From a virus, in the IMG/VR virus record IMGVR_UViG_3300023109_001408, positions 1 through 54,409 of that record: a stretch of DNA of 54,409 nucleotides. The stretch is one strand, 5' to 3'. Shown here piece by piece: positions 42,910-50,739 of the stretch. The notes beneath the pieces are model-generated. The model did not search any database. It was not told where the DNA came from and was given only the letters and a program-made list of their open reading frames with translations. A program made the translations under genes and the position numbers. Each line of letters starts with the position of its first letter. The first letter of the stretch is position 1.

Positions 42910-43896
42910 ATGGCAACTTATGTACTAGTAGATACTGCAAATACTTTCTTTAGAGCTCGGCACGTTGTACGCGGCGATATTGATACAAAAGCAGGCATGG
43001 CAATTCATATTACACTCAACAGTGTAAAGAAAGCATGGACTGACTTTGATGCTGATCATGTTGTGTTTTGTTTAGAAGGACGCAGCTGGCGTAAAGACTA
43101 TTACGAACCTTACAAGCGCAATCGACAAGTAGCACGTGATGCACTTACTCCTGCACAGCAAGAAGAAGATACTGTGTTTTGGGAGCTCTTTGATGAGTTT
43201 AAAGACTTTGTTAGTGAAAAAACTAACTGTACTGTTATGCGTCATTCGCAGCTCGAAGCAGATGATTTAATTGCAGGTTGGGTACAAGCACACCCTAATG
43301 ACAATCATGTTATTATTAGTACTGACGGCGACTTTGCACAACTTGTTAGTCCTCGTGTACGTCAGTACAACGGTGTTAGTAATACTACAATTACACACGA
43401 AGGTTACTTTGATGACAAAGGTCTTCCTGTAATTGACAAGAAAACTAAAGAGCCTAAGGCAGCACCTGTGCCTGACTTTATGTTGTTTGAAAAGTGTATG
43501 CGTGGCGACACTAGTGACAATGTGTTTAGTGCTTACCCTGGTGTGCGTACAAAAGGCACTAAGAACAAAGTTGGCCTTAACGAAGCATTTGCAGACAAAG
43601 ACACTAAAGGCTTTAACTGGAATAACATGATGCTACAGCGTTGGACTGATCACAACGGCGAAGAGCATCGTGTACTAGATGACTATCAGCGTAATGTTGT
43701 ACTATGTGATTTGACTGCACAACCTGCAGATATTAGAGAGATAATTAATACTACTATTGCAGAAAATGCAAAGCCTAAAGAAGTATCGCAAGTAGGCATG
43801 CGTCTTATGAAATTCTGTGCTAAATGGGATATGCAACGTATTGCAGATCAGGCACAACATTATGCACAACCATTACAAGCGAGGTATCCAGTATGA
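42910..43896 (+). CDS. rnh: RNase H/5'-3' exonuclease (FEN family, T4 rnh)
   Basis: A 328-residue protein, near T4 RNase H (305). VDTANTFFRARHV, HVVFCLEGRSWRKDYYEPYK, QLEADDLIAGWVQ, VIISTDGDFAQLV and CMRGDTSDNVFSAYPGVRTK give the five acidic clusters and the helix-hairpin-helix of FEN nucleases. It removes RNA primers from lagging-strand fragments. Own promoter. It overlaps the next gene by four bases. Confidence 0.87.
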   Translation: MATYVLVDTANTFFRARHVVRGDIDTKAGMAIHITLNSVKKAWTDFDADHVVFCLEGRSWRKDYYEPYKRNRQVARDALTPAQQEEDTVFWELFDEFKDFVSEKTNCTVMRHSQLEADDLIAGWVQAHPNDNHVIISTDGDFAQLVSPRVRQYNGVSNTTITHEGYFDDKGLPVIDKKTKEPKAAPVPDFMLFEKCMRGDTSDNVFSAYPGVRTKGTKNKVGLNEAFADKDTKGFNWNNMMLQRWTDHNGEEHRVLDDYQRNVVLCDLTAQPADIREIINTTIAENAKPKEVSQVGMRLMKFCAKWDMQRIADQAQHYAQPLQARYPV

Positions 43897-44369
43897 CATT
43901 GAAAGCAAAACCTGTATTAAAAGATAAGTTTTGGATCATCGAAAACAACGAAGAACGAATTGGCACTATGTCATGGAATGACGATAGATACATGTTTTCT
44001 AGTCAAGTAGAAACATGTTTCTTTGATAATAAAAGACAAATGAAGCAAAGATTTGGCGCAGATATTATATGGAACGATGTTACTCCTAACAAAGAAGTAG
44101 ATACTGAATCTGCCTATATGGTACATGGATTTCCTACTAGTGTCCGACCACATAATACAGTGTTTGATATTAAACGTAAACTTCCGTTGTTTACTAAAAG
44201 TGATAGTTCAAAAAGTTCGTATTGTGCAGGATATTATATTATTCGTTTTGAAAAAGGTTGGGTTAAAAGTTTTTGTCCTAAACTAATTACTATTGAACGG
44301 TACGAGTCTAAAGGACCTTTTAAGTCAGAAATGGAAATGAGACTGGAATTACGCCGTGCAAAAAATTGA
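43893..44369 (+). CDS. Conserved hypothetical protein
   Basis: A 158-residue protein, beta-rich and basic: LKDKFWIIENNEERIGTMSW, then RYMFSSQVETCFFDNKRQMK, VHGFPTSVRPHNTVFDIKRK, YYIIRFEKGWVKSFCPKLIT. ATG 43893 is used; an earlier in-frame ATG (43824) lies in the rnh gene. It is familiar from marine T4-like phages next to rnh, but its function is unknown to me. It overlaps the next gene by fourteen bases. Confidence 0.62.
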   Translation: MTLKAKPVLKDKFWIIENNEERIGTMSWNDDRYMFSSQVETCFFDNKRQMKQRFGADIIWNDVTPNKEVDTESAYMVHGFPTSVRPHNTVFDIKRKLPLFTKSDSSKSSYCAGYYIIRFEKGWVKSFCPKLITIERYESKGPFKSEMEMRLELRRAKN

Positions 44370-44598
44370 ACCACTCAACACTATTCCTTTACAGCAGTTT
44401 CTAAATGCTGTAAAGTCTGCTGAACAAAGTCGCTCAAGAGAAATAAAACTTGATATTGCTACTGCCAAAACTTTAGCATTTACATTAGGAATTGTTATGA
44501 GTCGTTTACACGGAGATTTAGAAAAACTGGTAGTTGAATCTAATAATAAAGATGACGAAATGATACAAATTAACTTAGATGGCGGGTCCAACTTTTAA
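44356..44598 (+). CDS. Small helical protein, GTG start
   Basis: An 80-residue protein starting with GTG (44356), with no close Shine-Dalgarno, overlapping the previous gene. Sequence: MQKIEPLNTIPLQQFLNAVK, then REIKLDIATAKTLAFTLGIV, MSRLHGDLEKLVVESNNK. Two to three helices are expected; the KLDIATAKTLAFTLG part suggests an amphipathic helix, not a membrane one. Function unknown. Confidence 0.58.
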   Translation: MQKIEPLNTIPLQQFLNAVKSAEQSRSREIKLDIATAKTLAFTLGIVMSRLHGDLEKLVVESNNKDDEMIQINLDGGSNF

Positions 44599-44614
44599 TA
44601 TACGCAGTTAAAAG

Positions 44615-44622
44615 GATAAATA
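44615..44622 (+). promoter_or_regulatory. T4-late-type promoter box before the 44652 gene
   Basis: GATAAATA lies 29 bases before the ATG at 44652. Predicted transcription start, six bases beyond the box, is near 44628, inside the 5' arm of the hairpin at 44622-44653. Confidence 0.45.
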
Positions 44623-44653
44623 TATACGTAGTTAATAAGAGGATTACGTATAT
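44622..44653 (+). promoter_or_regulatory. Hairpin with ribosome site in loop and start codon at stem edge
   Basis: ATATACGTA (44622-44630) and TACGTATAT (44645-44653) form a perfect 9-bp stem. The 14-base loop (GTTAATAAGAGGAT) contains the AGAGGA ribosome site, and the first two bases of the ATG (44652) lie in the 3' arm. The geometry with the late-type box parallels 12645-12678. Confidence 0.5.
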
Positions 44654-44942
44654 GAGCAGACCTAAACCTAAAGTTATTTTAGAAAATATCAATAATAAAA
44701 CTTATAAAAGTGAACAAATTTTAGAAGCAGAAGCTATATGGGCAGTGTTTTATAAAGATAAAGCATTTAACCTAAAAAGCGCAAATGCTCTCACTAATTA
44801 TCCTGGTCCTAAGTATAAAAAGACTAGTTTTTCAAATCCCGGACACGCTCACAATCTTGCAAAAAAGATGAACTTAATGTTCAAATGTGAAGATTTTAAT
44901 GTTCACAAACTCACTAGCGGTGAAGTAGTTACAGAAGAATGA
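44652..44942 (+). CDS. Small basic hypothetical protein
   Basis: A 96-residue basic protein: MSRPKPKVILENINNKTYKS, then EAEAIWAVFYKDKAFNLKSA, YPGPKYKKTSFSNPGHAHNL, AKKMNLMFKCEDFNVHKLTS. It looks like a winged-helix-sized DNA-contact protein by charge and size, without a clear motif. It has both a late-type promoter and a start-codon hairpin, so it is likely timed late. Familiar from marine T4-like phages. Overlaps the next gene by four bases. Confidence 0.6.
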   Translation: MSRPKPKVILENINNKTYKSEQILEAEAIWAVFYKDKAFNLKSANALTNYPGPKYKKTSFSNPGHAHNLAKKMNLMFKCEDFNVHKLTSGEVVTEE

Positions 44943-45322
44943 ACTGGAAAGAAACTTATACTAAACTCTTTTTAAAAGAACTAGGTAAAAGTACAAATCC
45001 TGCATCTGTACAAGAATACATGCCTCTTTGGTGGAAGAATAATAGAAACAAAGATGAAGGCGGATTGCGTTTGACCGAGGCAGGGTTCGATGTCCTAACT
45101 TTAATAGACTTGACAACATATGACATACCATATCCGAGAGATGTACCATTATCTACTCAGGTTATTATACATCTTGATAAGTTTATCGACTGTCCTTATT
45201 ACTTGACCAACCGAAGTATTATAGTAACGAACGAAAAGAAAGCAGTCGAATTAACTCTTTTCAGCGGCGACTTACGCAAATATGGGCTTACAAAAGCAAT
45301 TACTAGACAAAAAAAATCCTAA
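44939..45322 (+). CDS. Conserved hypothetical protein
   Basis: A 127-residue protein: MNWKETYTKLFLKELGKSTN, then YMPLWWKNNRNKDEGGLRLT, EAGFDVLTLIDLTTYDIPYP, STQVIIHLDKFIDCPYYLTN, LFSGDLRKYGLTKAITRQKK. The R-L-T-x-x-G-F and L-F-S-G-D-L-R phrases suggest a winged-helix-like fold, possibly a small transcription or replication accessory protein (inference). It is coupled to the upstream gene. Function unknown. Confidence 0.6.
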   Translation: MNWKETYTKLFLKELGKSTNPASVQEYMPLWWKNNRNKDEGGLRLTEAGFDVLTLIDLTTYDIPYPRDVPLSTQVIIHLDKFIDCPYYLTNRSIIVTNEKKAVELTLFSGDLRKYGLTKAITRQKKS

Positions 45323-45360
45323 GTTGTTGTTTTTAAACAAATTCTTTTTTTAGATAATGG

Positions 45361-45388
45361 TTGACAAATCCTGTAGATGTGTTATTAT
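45361..45388 (+). promoter_or_regulatory. Sigma-70-type promoter for moxR
   Basis: TTGACA (45361-45366), 16-base spacer, TATTAT (45383-45388). The sequence ATAATGGTTGACA is shared with the promoter at 46582, so the MoxR and VWA genes have matching promoters. Leader about 45 bases with AGAGGG. Confidence 0.65.
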
Positions 45389-45440
45389 ATATGTATAGTT
45401 TAAATAAATGCACTGATATAAACACAGAGGGAAATACAAT

Positions 45441-46526
45441 ATGGATACTTCAACACGCACAGTTAGCCCAAATGGCGCAAAAGCAAGCATTAAACATGCT
45501 CTGTTAAAGCAACGTCCTATCTTTTTATGGGGACCTCCAGGTATTGGTAAATCCGATATCGTTCGCCAGGTTAACGATACGTTTTCAAATTCACATTTGA
45601 TTGACATTCGTTTGTCGCTATGGGAACCTACAGATATTAAAGGTATTCCGTACTTCGACAGTAACTCCGGCACAATGGTTTGGGGTGCGCCTAATGAACT
45701 TCCAAGCGAAGAATTTGCAGCACAGTTTGACCATATCACATTGTTCTTAGATGAGATGAACTCGGCAGCGCCAAGTGTACAAGCGGCAGCATACCAGTTG
45801 ATTCTAAATCGTAAAGTAGGACAATACAAACTACCTGACAATGTATCAATTGTTGCCGCAGGTAACCGTGAAGCAGACAAAGGTGTTACATATCGTATGC
45901 CTGCTCCGTTGGCCAACCGCTTTATCCACTTAGAGCTTGCAGTTAGTTTTCCAGATTGGTTTGAGTGGGCAGTAGACAACAAACAACACAATGATGTTGT
46001 AGGTTACTTAACATTTGCAAAGAAAGACTTGTATGACTTTGACCCTAAAAGTTCAAGTCGTTCTTTTGCAACACCTCGTTCATGGTCATTTGTTAGTGAA
46101 TTACTAGAAGATGACCTAGACGAAAACACCACTACTGATTTAGTAGCTGGTGCAGTTGGAGAAGGCTTGGCTGTCAAATTTATGGCACACCGCAAGGTTG
46201 CTGCAAATATGCCTAACCCATCCGACATCCTTGCAGGAAAAGTAACAGAGATGAAAACAAAAGAAATCAGTGCAATGTATTCCTTGACTGTTTCACTTTG
46301 TTACGAGTTGAAAGAAGCTTCAGACAAGAACGATAAAAAGTTTGATTCCAAAGTCAACAACTTCCTGCGCTTTTCAATGGATAACTTCGATACCGAGTTA
46401 GTTGTTATGGGCATTAAGCTCGCACTAACACAGTACGGATTGCCCATTGATCCAGACGAAGTGGAGTGCTTTGATGAATTCCACGAACGTTATGGCAAAT
46501 ATATTAAGGCTGCACAAGAGGCTTAA
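45441..46526 (+). CDS. MoxR-family AAA+ ATPase
   Basis: A 361-residue protein with Walker A FLWGPPGIGKSDIVRQ (about residues 29-44), an FLDEMNSAAPSVQAAAYQLI Walker B plus sensor region, and VAAGNREADKGVTYRMPAPL (sensor 1 and Arg finger area). MoxR ATPases act as chaperones for VWA-domain partners, and the VWA protein gene follows directly. Own promoter; terminator downstream. It likely remodels or activates the VWA/metallopeptidase-like protein at 46642. Confidence 0.88.
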   Translation: MDTSTRTVSPNGAKASIKHALLKQRPIFLWGPPGIGKSDIVRQVNDTFSNSHLIDIRLSLWEPTDIKGIPYFDSNSGTMVWGAPNELPSEEFAAQFDHITLFLDEMNSAAPSVQAAAYQLILNRKVGQYKLPDNVSIVAAGNREADKGVTYRMPAPLANRFIHLELAVSFPDWFEWAVDNKQHNDVVGYLTFAKKDLYDFDPKSSSRSFATPRSWSFVSELLEDDLDENTTTDLVAGAVGEGLAVKFMAHRKVAANMPNPSDILAGKVTEMKTKEISAMYSLTVSLCYELKEASDKNDKKFDSKVNNFLRFSMDNFDTELVVMGIKLALTQYGLPIDPDEVECFDEFHERYGKYIKAAQEA

Positions 46527-46532
46527 TATACA

Positions 46533-46567
46533 AATGGACGGGTTTTAAGAGCCCGTCCATTATTTTG
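46533..46567 (+). terminator. Intrinsic terminator after moxR
   Basis: ATGGACGGG (46534-46542), a 9-base loop, and CCCGTCCAT (46552-46560), with an additional A-T pair outside, followed by TATTTTG. A 10-bp GC-rich stem in AT-rich DNA ends the moxR transcript before the separate promoter of the next gene. Confidence 0.75.
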
Positions 46568-46581
46568 AATTAAAATAATGG

Positions 46582-46609
46582 TTGACATATATATTAATGA
46601 TGCTATAAT
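46582..46609 (+). promoter_or_regulatory. Sigma-70-type promoter for the VWA gene
   Basis: TTGACA (46582-46587), 16-base spacer, TATAAT (46604-46609), directly after the moxR terminator. The expected start near 46616 rules out the in-frame ATG at 46612 as a start codon. Confidence 0.75.
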
Positions 46610-46641
46610 ATATGTATAAGTTAACAAAAAGGGCAATGAAT

Positions 46642-47949
46642 ATGAGTACTAAAGACACAGCAAGTAAGTTAAAAAACTTTACTCCAGATCCGGATATTAC
46701 GCCCGAAGCATTAGAAGCAATGCGTGTAGAAGTTATGGATCGTATTATTACTGCACGTATCGGTCTTTTACTACGTCATCCATTCTTTGGCAATATGGCT
46801 ACACGTTTGAAGATTGTTGCTGCCGATGATTGGTTGCCTACTGCGGCTGTAGATGGTCGCAATCTTTATTACAACACACAATTCTTTAACGCAATGAACA
46901 ATAAAGAAATTGAATTTGTTGTTGCACACGAAATTTTGCATATGGTATTTGACCATATTGGTCGTAGAGAAGATCGTAATCCAATGATCTATAACATCAG
47001 TGCAGACTATATTGTAAACAATACACTAGTGCGTGACCGCATTGGTGTTATTCCTAGCATTGTAAGTTGCTACCAAGATTTTAAATACGAAGGCTGGACC
47101 AGCGAAGAAGTATACGATGATGTATACGAGCAAGCTAAAAAGAATGGTGAAGAATATCTAAAGCAACTTGGCGAAATGCTAGACGAACACCTCGACATGG
47201 ACGGTGACGAAGGTAGCTCAGACGGTGATATGGGCGAAGACAGCAACGGTAACGCTACAAGCAAAAGCAAGCCTAAATATTCTAAAGAAGAAGAAAAGCA
47301 GATTAAAGATGAGATCAAAGAGAATATGATCTCTGCGGCACAGAGTGCAGGTGCAGGCAATGTCCCAGGTGCGGTACAACGTATTATTAAAGAGCTTACA
47401 GAGCCTAAGATGAACTGGCGTGAGATTATTCGACAGTCAGTGCAAAGCACAATTAGAAGTGACTATACATTTAGTCGTCCGAGCCGTAAAGGACAAATGA
47501 GCGGTGCTATTTTGCCTAGCATGGACTTTGAAGATACAATTGATATTGCTGTATGCATTGACATGAGTGGTTCAATTGGAGAAGTACAAGGCAAAGACTT
47601 CTTAGGTGAGATCAAAGGCATCATGGAAGAGTTTCCAGACTACAATATTAAAGTATGGTGCTTTGACACTAGAGTGTACAACGAAGAAGACTTTGAAGCA
47701 AATGACGGCAAAGACTTGTTAGACTACGAACTAATGGGCGGTGGCGGCACTGACTTTATGGCTAATTGGACATACATGAAAGAACAAGACTATGTTCCTA
47801 AGAAACTTATTATGTTTACAGACGGCTATGCTTGGGATAGCTGGGGTGATCCAGACTACTGTGACACAGTATTCCTTATCCACAGCAACCGTGATAAAAA
47901 CTTAGAAGGACCGTTTGGTACATCAGTACACTACGATGCGGCTGCATGA
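46642..47949 (+). CDS. VWA-domain protein with HExxH metallopeptidase-like domain
   Basis: A 435-residue protein. The N-terminal half has FVVAHEILHMVFDHIGRRED with HExxH at residues 96-100 (DUF2201-type putative metallopeptidase). The middle is acidic and low complexity (residues about 170-220). The C-terminal half is a VWA-type domain: AVCIDMSGSIGEVQ with a MIDAS D-x-S-x-S at 307-311, VWCFDTRVY, and ELMGGGGTDFMANW. ATG 46642 has AGGG eight bases upstream; the ATG at 46612 is too near the promoter. It pairs with MoxR upstream. Confidence 0.82.
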   Translation: MSTKDTASKLKNFTPDPDITPEALEAMRVEVMDRIITARIGLLLRHPFFGNMATRLKIVAADDWLPTAAVDGRNLYYNTQFFNAMNNKEIEFVVAHEILHMVFDHIGRREDRNPMIYNISADYIVNNTLVRDRIGVIPSIVSCYQDFKYEGWTSEEVYDDVYEQAKKNGEEYLKQLGEMLDEHLDMDGDEGSSDGDMGEDSNGNATSKSKPKYSKEEEKQIKDEIKENMISAAQSAGAGNVPGAVQRIIKELTEPKMNWREIIRQSVQSTIRSDYTFSRPSRKGQMSGAILPSMDFEDTIDIAVCIDMSGSIGEVQGKDFLGEIKGIMEEFPDYNIKVWCFDTRVYNEEDFEANDGKDLLDYELMGGGGTDFMANWTYMKEQDYVPKKLIMFTDGYAWDSWGDPDYCDTVFLIHSNRDKNLEGPFGTSVHYDAAA

Positions 47950-48227
47950 TTAAGAATAAAAAAGTAAATCCATTAAACGTATTTGAAGTGAGGCAAGTTA
48001 AATCAGCTTTGCCCCACTTTGAGTATGTTAACCTGCCAATGAAATATAATTTAGAAGAAAGTTTAGTCAAATGGATTAAACAAAATCTAAAGAATAGATT
48101 TTATGCTGGTAAAAATGTAAGTTTAGATAGTGATAACAAGTTCGTACAGGTACTAACTGTAGGTTTTGAAGAAACAAAAGACATGAGTTATTTCATGTTA
48201 GCTTGTCCACATTTAAAGTACAAATAA
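47946..48227 (+). CDS. Conserved hypothetical protein
   Basis: A 93-residue basic protein: MIKNKKVNPLNVFEVRQVKS at the start, HFEYVNLPMKYNLEESLVKW, then KQNLKNRFYAGKNVSLDSDN, LTVGFEETKDMSYFMLACPH. Mixed alpha/beta, no known motif. It overlaps the VWA gene by four bases. Gene style is common in marine T4-like phages; function unknown. Confidence 0.6.
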   Translation: MIKNKKVNPLNVFEVRQVKSALPHFEYVNLPMKYNLEESLVKWIKQNLKNRFYAGKNVSLDSDNKFVQVLTVGFEETKDMSYFMLACPHLKYK

Positions 48228-48230
48228 ATA
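48223..48230 (+). promoter_or_regulatory. Late-type promoter box before the 48265 gene
   Basis: AATAAATA lies 34 bases before the ATG at 48265, with AAGGAG in the leader. It is the weakest match to the TATAAATA consensus among the boxes listed and overlaps the previous stop codon. Confidence 0.3.
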
Positions 48231-48264
48231 AACTGCGCATATATAATATAACAAGGAGATAATT

Positions 48265-48501
48265 ATGAGCGAAGAAACACAAGTCGAAACAGAAGTTACA
48301 GAAACATCTGAAGCTACTACTGAGACACCAGGACCTGACTTAACAATTCAAGACTTGCAAGCACTAAAAAGTATTATTGATGTTGCAAGCCAAAGAGGCG
48401 CATTTAAGCCTAACGAAATGATGACTGTTGGTCAAACTTATGGTAAACTAGAAACATTTTTAGCAGCCGTTGCACAACAGCAGCCTGCACAAGGAGCATA
48501 A
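48265..48501 (+). CDS. Small acidic protein, probable virion-associated
   Basis: A 78-residue protein: a Glu/Thr-rich N-terminus (ETQVETEVTETSEATTETPG), then a helical segment (LTIQDLQALKSIIDVASQRG; NEMMTVGQTYGKLETFLAAV) and a Gln/Pro tail. Strong ribosome site (AAGGAG). The pattern is conserved in small structural genes of marine T4-like phages, as I recall. Its tail overlaps nothing; the next gene starts two bases later. Confidence 0.6.
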   Translation: MSEETQVETEVTETSEATTETPGPDLTIQDLQALKSIIDVASQRGAFKPNEMMTVGQTYGKLETFLAAVAQQQPAQGA

Positions 48502-48502
48502 T

Positions 48503-49135
48503 ATGTTAAAACACGTAGGCCGAATGGTCAGAAATCAAAGAAGAGTAATAGTTGCTTACAAAGTAGTACCAGGCGAGCCTGATAACTGTGTAGTAGTAAC
48601 AACAGAAAATTTAGATGCTGGCGATCATGATGCATTGATCAAGTTGGTTGAATCTCCTGCAGGACAAGAAGCAGACGATCTAGCTACTGTAATGATGCGT
48701 ACTCAATTAGCCGACGGCGCTAACATGCTTGCACGTTTCCATACAACTGGTAAAATGATTAAAGCAAAGACTTCTGAAATTGAAATGATTCCTAATCAGA
48801 ATACATCCATTAAACTAAGTGAGCTCAATGAAGCAATTGCATCTCAAAAAGGTGTAACAGTAGCTGATTTGGCTGTTAAAGGTCCAGATGGCGCAACTAT
48901 ACAACCTACTAAAGACGCAAGCGGCCCAGCAATGACTGCTAGTGAAATGGCAGCGGCGGCAAGTGTAGCACCTATTGCAGAAGACGGTGTAATTTCTGAT
49001 GAATCACTTGCTAAAAAATTCCGCAGTGACGCTGATAGACTAAGCAAAGAAGCAGCAGAATTACGCAGACAAGCAGAGGAATTGGTTCCAACTAAAAAGA
49101 AAGCAGCACCGAAGAAGACTGCTGCTAGTGTCTAA
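48503..49135 (+). CDS. Conserved protein, probable structural or assembly role
   Basis: A 210-residue protein: VGRMVRNQRRVIVAYKVVPG, then EPDNCVVVTTENLDAGDHDA, a helical middle (LVESPAGQEADDLATVMMRT), and a C-terminal charged coiled coil (FRSDADRLSKEAAELRRQAE) ending in a Lys/Ala-rich tail (KKKAAPKKTAASV). ATG 48503 has AAGGAG six bases upstream; an earlier in-frame ATG (48470) is in the previous gene. The alpha/beta head plus Lys/Ala tail fits head or tail assembly. Function unknown. Confidence 0.6.
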   Translation: MLKHVGRMVRNQRRVIVAYKVVPGEPDNCVVVTTENLDAGDHDALIKLVESPAGQEADDLATVMMRTQLADGANMLARFHTTGKMIKAKTSEIEMIPNQNTSIKLSELNEAIASQKGVTVADLAVKGPDGATIQPTKDASGPAMTASEMAAAASVAPIAEDGVISDESLAKKFRSDADRLSKEAAELRRQAEELVPTKKKAAPKKTAASV

Positions 49136-49445
49136 AAATAATCTGCCTCCCGAAGTAATTAGCCATTGGCCAGAAATTTTCAAAGATGTTGAAATTAAAG
49201 CTGTGCCCATCGAGTATATACACACTATACATGTATACTTTCACGATGGAAAAATTTGGCAAATAGACATGGATGAACAAAAAGCAAAAGATGCCAACGA
49301 TTTAAACGGCATTGAAAACAGTCTAGAAACATTTCTAGAACAATATAATGACGAAATCTCCCATGTAGACTTTAGACTTAATACTACTAAAGTGGTCCAA
49401 GATGTTAAGAGCCGTACTAAAAGTTTTATGAAGAAAAGAAAATAG
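49128..49445 (+). CDS. Small conserved protein, GTG start
   Basis: A 105-residue protein starting with GTG inside the end of the preceding gene (8-base overlap). Sequence: MSKNNLPPEVISHWPEIFKD, then IHVYFHDGKIWQIDMDEQKA, LETFLEQYNDEISHVDFRLN, and a basic tail (SRTKSFMKKRK). It looks like a compact alpha/beta adaptor-sized protein. No motif recognised. It precedes the late promoter of the fiber gene. Confidence 0.55.
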   Translation: MSKNNLPPEVISHWPEIFKDVEIKAVPIEYIHTIHVYFHDGKIWQIDMDEQKAKDANDLNGIENSLETFLEQYNDEISHVDFRLNTTKVVQDVKSRTKSFMKKRK

Positions 49446-49468
49446 ATTCTAAGTTATCTTTAAAAATG

Positions 49469-49476
49469 TATAAATA
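49469..49476 (+). promoter_or_regulatory. T4-late-type promoter (exact consensus) before the fiber gene
   Basis: TATAAATA, exact match to the T4 late consensus, lies 30 bases before the ATG at 49507, with CTAGGAG seven to eight bases before the start. A bulged inverted repeat (ATACTAG at 49474-49480; CT and AGTAT at 49492-49501) spans the ribosome site, and the predicted late start near 49482 would exclude its 5' arm. Confidence 0.6.
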
Positions 49477-49506
49477 CTAGTAATAGATATTCTAGGAGTA
49501 TAAACA

Positions 49507-50739
49507 ATGGCTTTACGTCTAAGACGCGGCACAGATGCAGAACGCTTGCTAATAACACCCGTAGAAGGTGAATTAATCTACACCACTGACACCAAATTGT
49601 TATATGCTGGTGACGGCACAACTGCTGGAGGAACATTAGTTACAGGAGCAGGTGGTGGCGCAGCAACATTGGATGCACTTACAGACACCGATTTAAGTGG
49701 TACTGAAAATGGCGATGTATTGGCATTCAACTCAGGAACCAATAAGTGGGAACCTGCGTTAGTACCTGGTGTTGGTACGTTTGCGTTAAACGATATTAGT
49801 GATGTTTATATTAATACAAGTACTCTTCGTACAGGTGATTTTTTAAAACTAGACGGCGCAGGAAACTTTACCAACCAGCCCCTTACTGAATATTTTGCTG
49901 AAAATATGAATTGGGCTATCAATGTTATTGGTGTCGATTCAACTGTACTTGTCGACTCAGACAACAGTGTACTTAGAGGAACATTAGTAGGTGATGTTAC
50001 AGGTGATGTTACAGGCGATACAGCAGGTACACATACTGGATCAGTTGTTGGCGATCTAACAGGTAATGCTGCAGGATCACACACAGGTACGTTTGACGGT
50101 GAAGTAACAGGTAGTGTGTTCAGCGACGATTCAACAATATTAGTAGACGGAGTCAACAGTGAGATTGTCGGTAATGTAAATAACAATACTATTACCACAA
50201 AAGATCTTGCATCAGGTCCAATAACAGTATCTGGAATTGGAAGGTTTGGCAATAAAGCCGGCATTGAAATTATTAGCGATGGTAACGCCGACGACGGTTT
50301 TTCACTATTTGACATCACAGCTTCTAAAGAAAGTGACGTTGGGTCAGCAATAAACATAACAAGATCACGCGGTACTCCAGCGGCACCAACTGCACTACAA
50401 GCCGACGATGAAATTATGGGGATTAACTACTTTGGTTATGACTCAGACAATGTAGCGGCTGTGGCAGCAGTAATTCAAGTTGCAGTAGATGGTACAGTAG
50501 GCTCAGGCGCAGTTCCAGGTTCAATATTACTTGCCACTGCTAATGCAGCAGGAACACCTACACCAGCATTAGTTGTAGATTCTAGTCAAGCAACTAACTT
50601 TCAAGGTGCAGCAACATTTGCTAATATGACAACTGGTGTTCGAAATGCACTAACACCGGCAGCTGGTATGGTTGTGTTTAATACTACAGAGACAAAATTA
50701 CAAGTATACACAGGTATAGCCTGGGTAGATCTACACTAA
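49507..50739 (+). CDS. Tail-fiber-like protein with Mtd-type N-terminal motif
   Basis: A 410-residue beta-rich protein. Residues 1-45 (MALRLRRGTDAERLLITPVE, then LIYTTDTKLLYAGDGTTAGG) match the Mtd N-terminal domain found on fiber and tropism proteins. Residues about 155-205 carry a Gly-Asp-Val/Leu-Thr-Gly-type repeat set (GDVTGDVTGDTAGTHTGSV). The C-terminus (AGMVVFNTTETKLQVYTGIA) is typical of fiber-end domains. It should contribute to host recognition. It follows an exact late-type promoter and its stop overlaps the convergent minus-strand gene by four bases. Confidence 0.78.
   Translation: MALRLRRGTDAERLLITPVEGELIYTTDTKLLYAGDGTTAGGTLVTGAGGGAATLDALTDTDLSGTENGDVLAFNSGTNKWEPALVPGVGTFALNDISDVYINTSTLRTGDFLKLDGAGNFTNQPLTEYFAENMNWAINVIGVDSTVLVDSDNSVLRGTLVGDVTGDVTGDTAGTHTGSVVGDLTGNAAGSHTGTFDGEVTGSVFSDDSTILVDGVNSEIVGNVNNNTITTKDLASGPITVSGIGRFGNKAGIEIISDGNADDGFSLFDITASKESDVGSAINITRSRGTPAAPTALQADDEIMGINYFGYDSDNVAAVAAVIQVAVDGTVGSGAVPGSILLATANAAGTPTPALVVDSSQATNFQGAATFANMTTGVRNALTPAAGMVVFNTTETKLQVYTGIAWVDLH

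Noticed and set aside
45350-45991. 213-codon minus-strand ORF antisense to moxR
   Set aside because: It mirrors the clearly conserved MoxR coding frame, has no plausible start region and would be transcribed against a strong promoter.
49806-50357. 183-codon minus-strand ORF opposite the fiber gene
   Set aside because: Ser/Pro/Val-rich composition reflects the complement of a Thr/Gly repeat region; no ribosome site or known motif.
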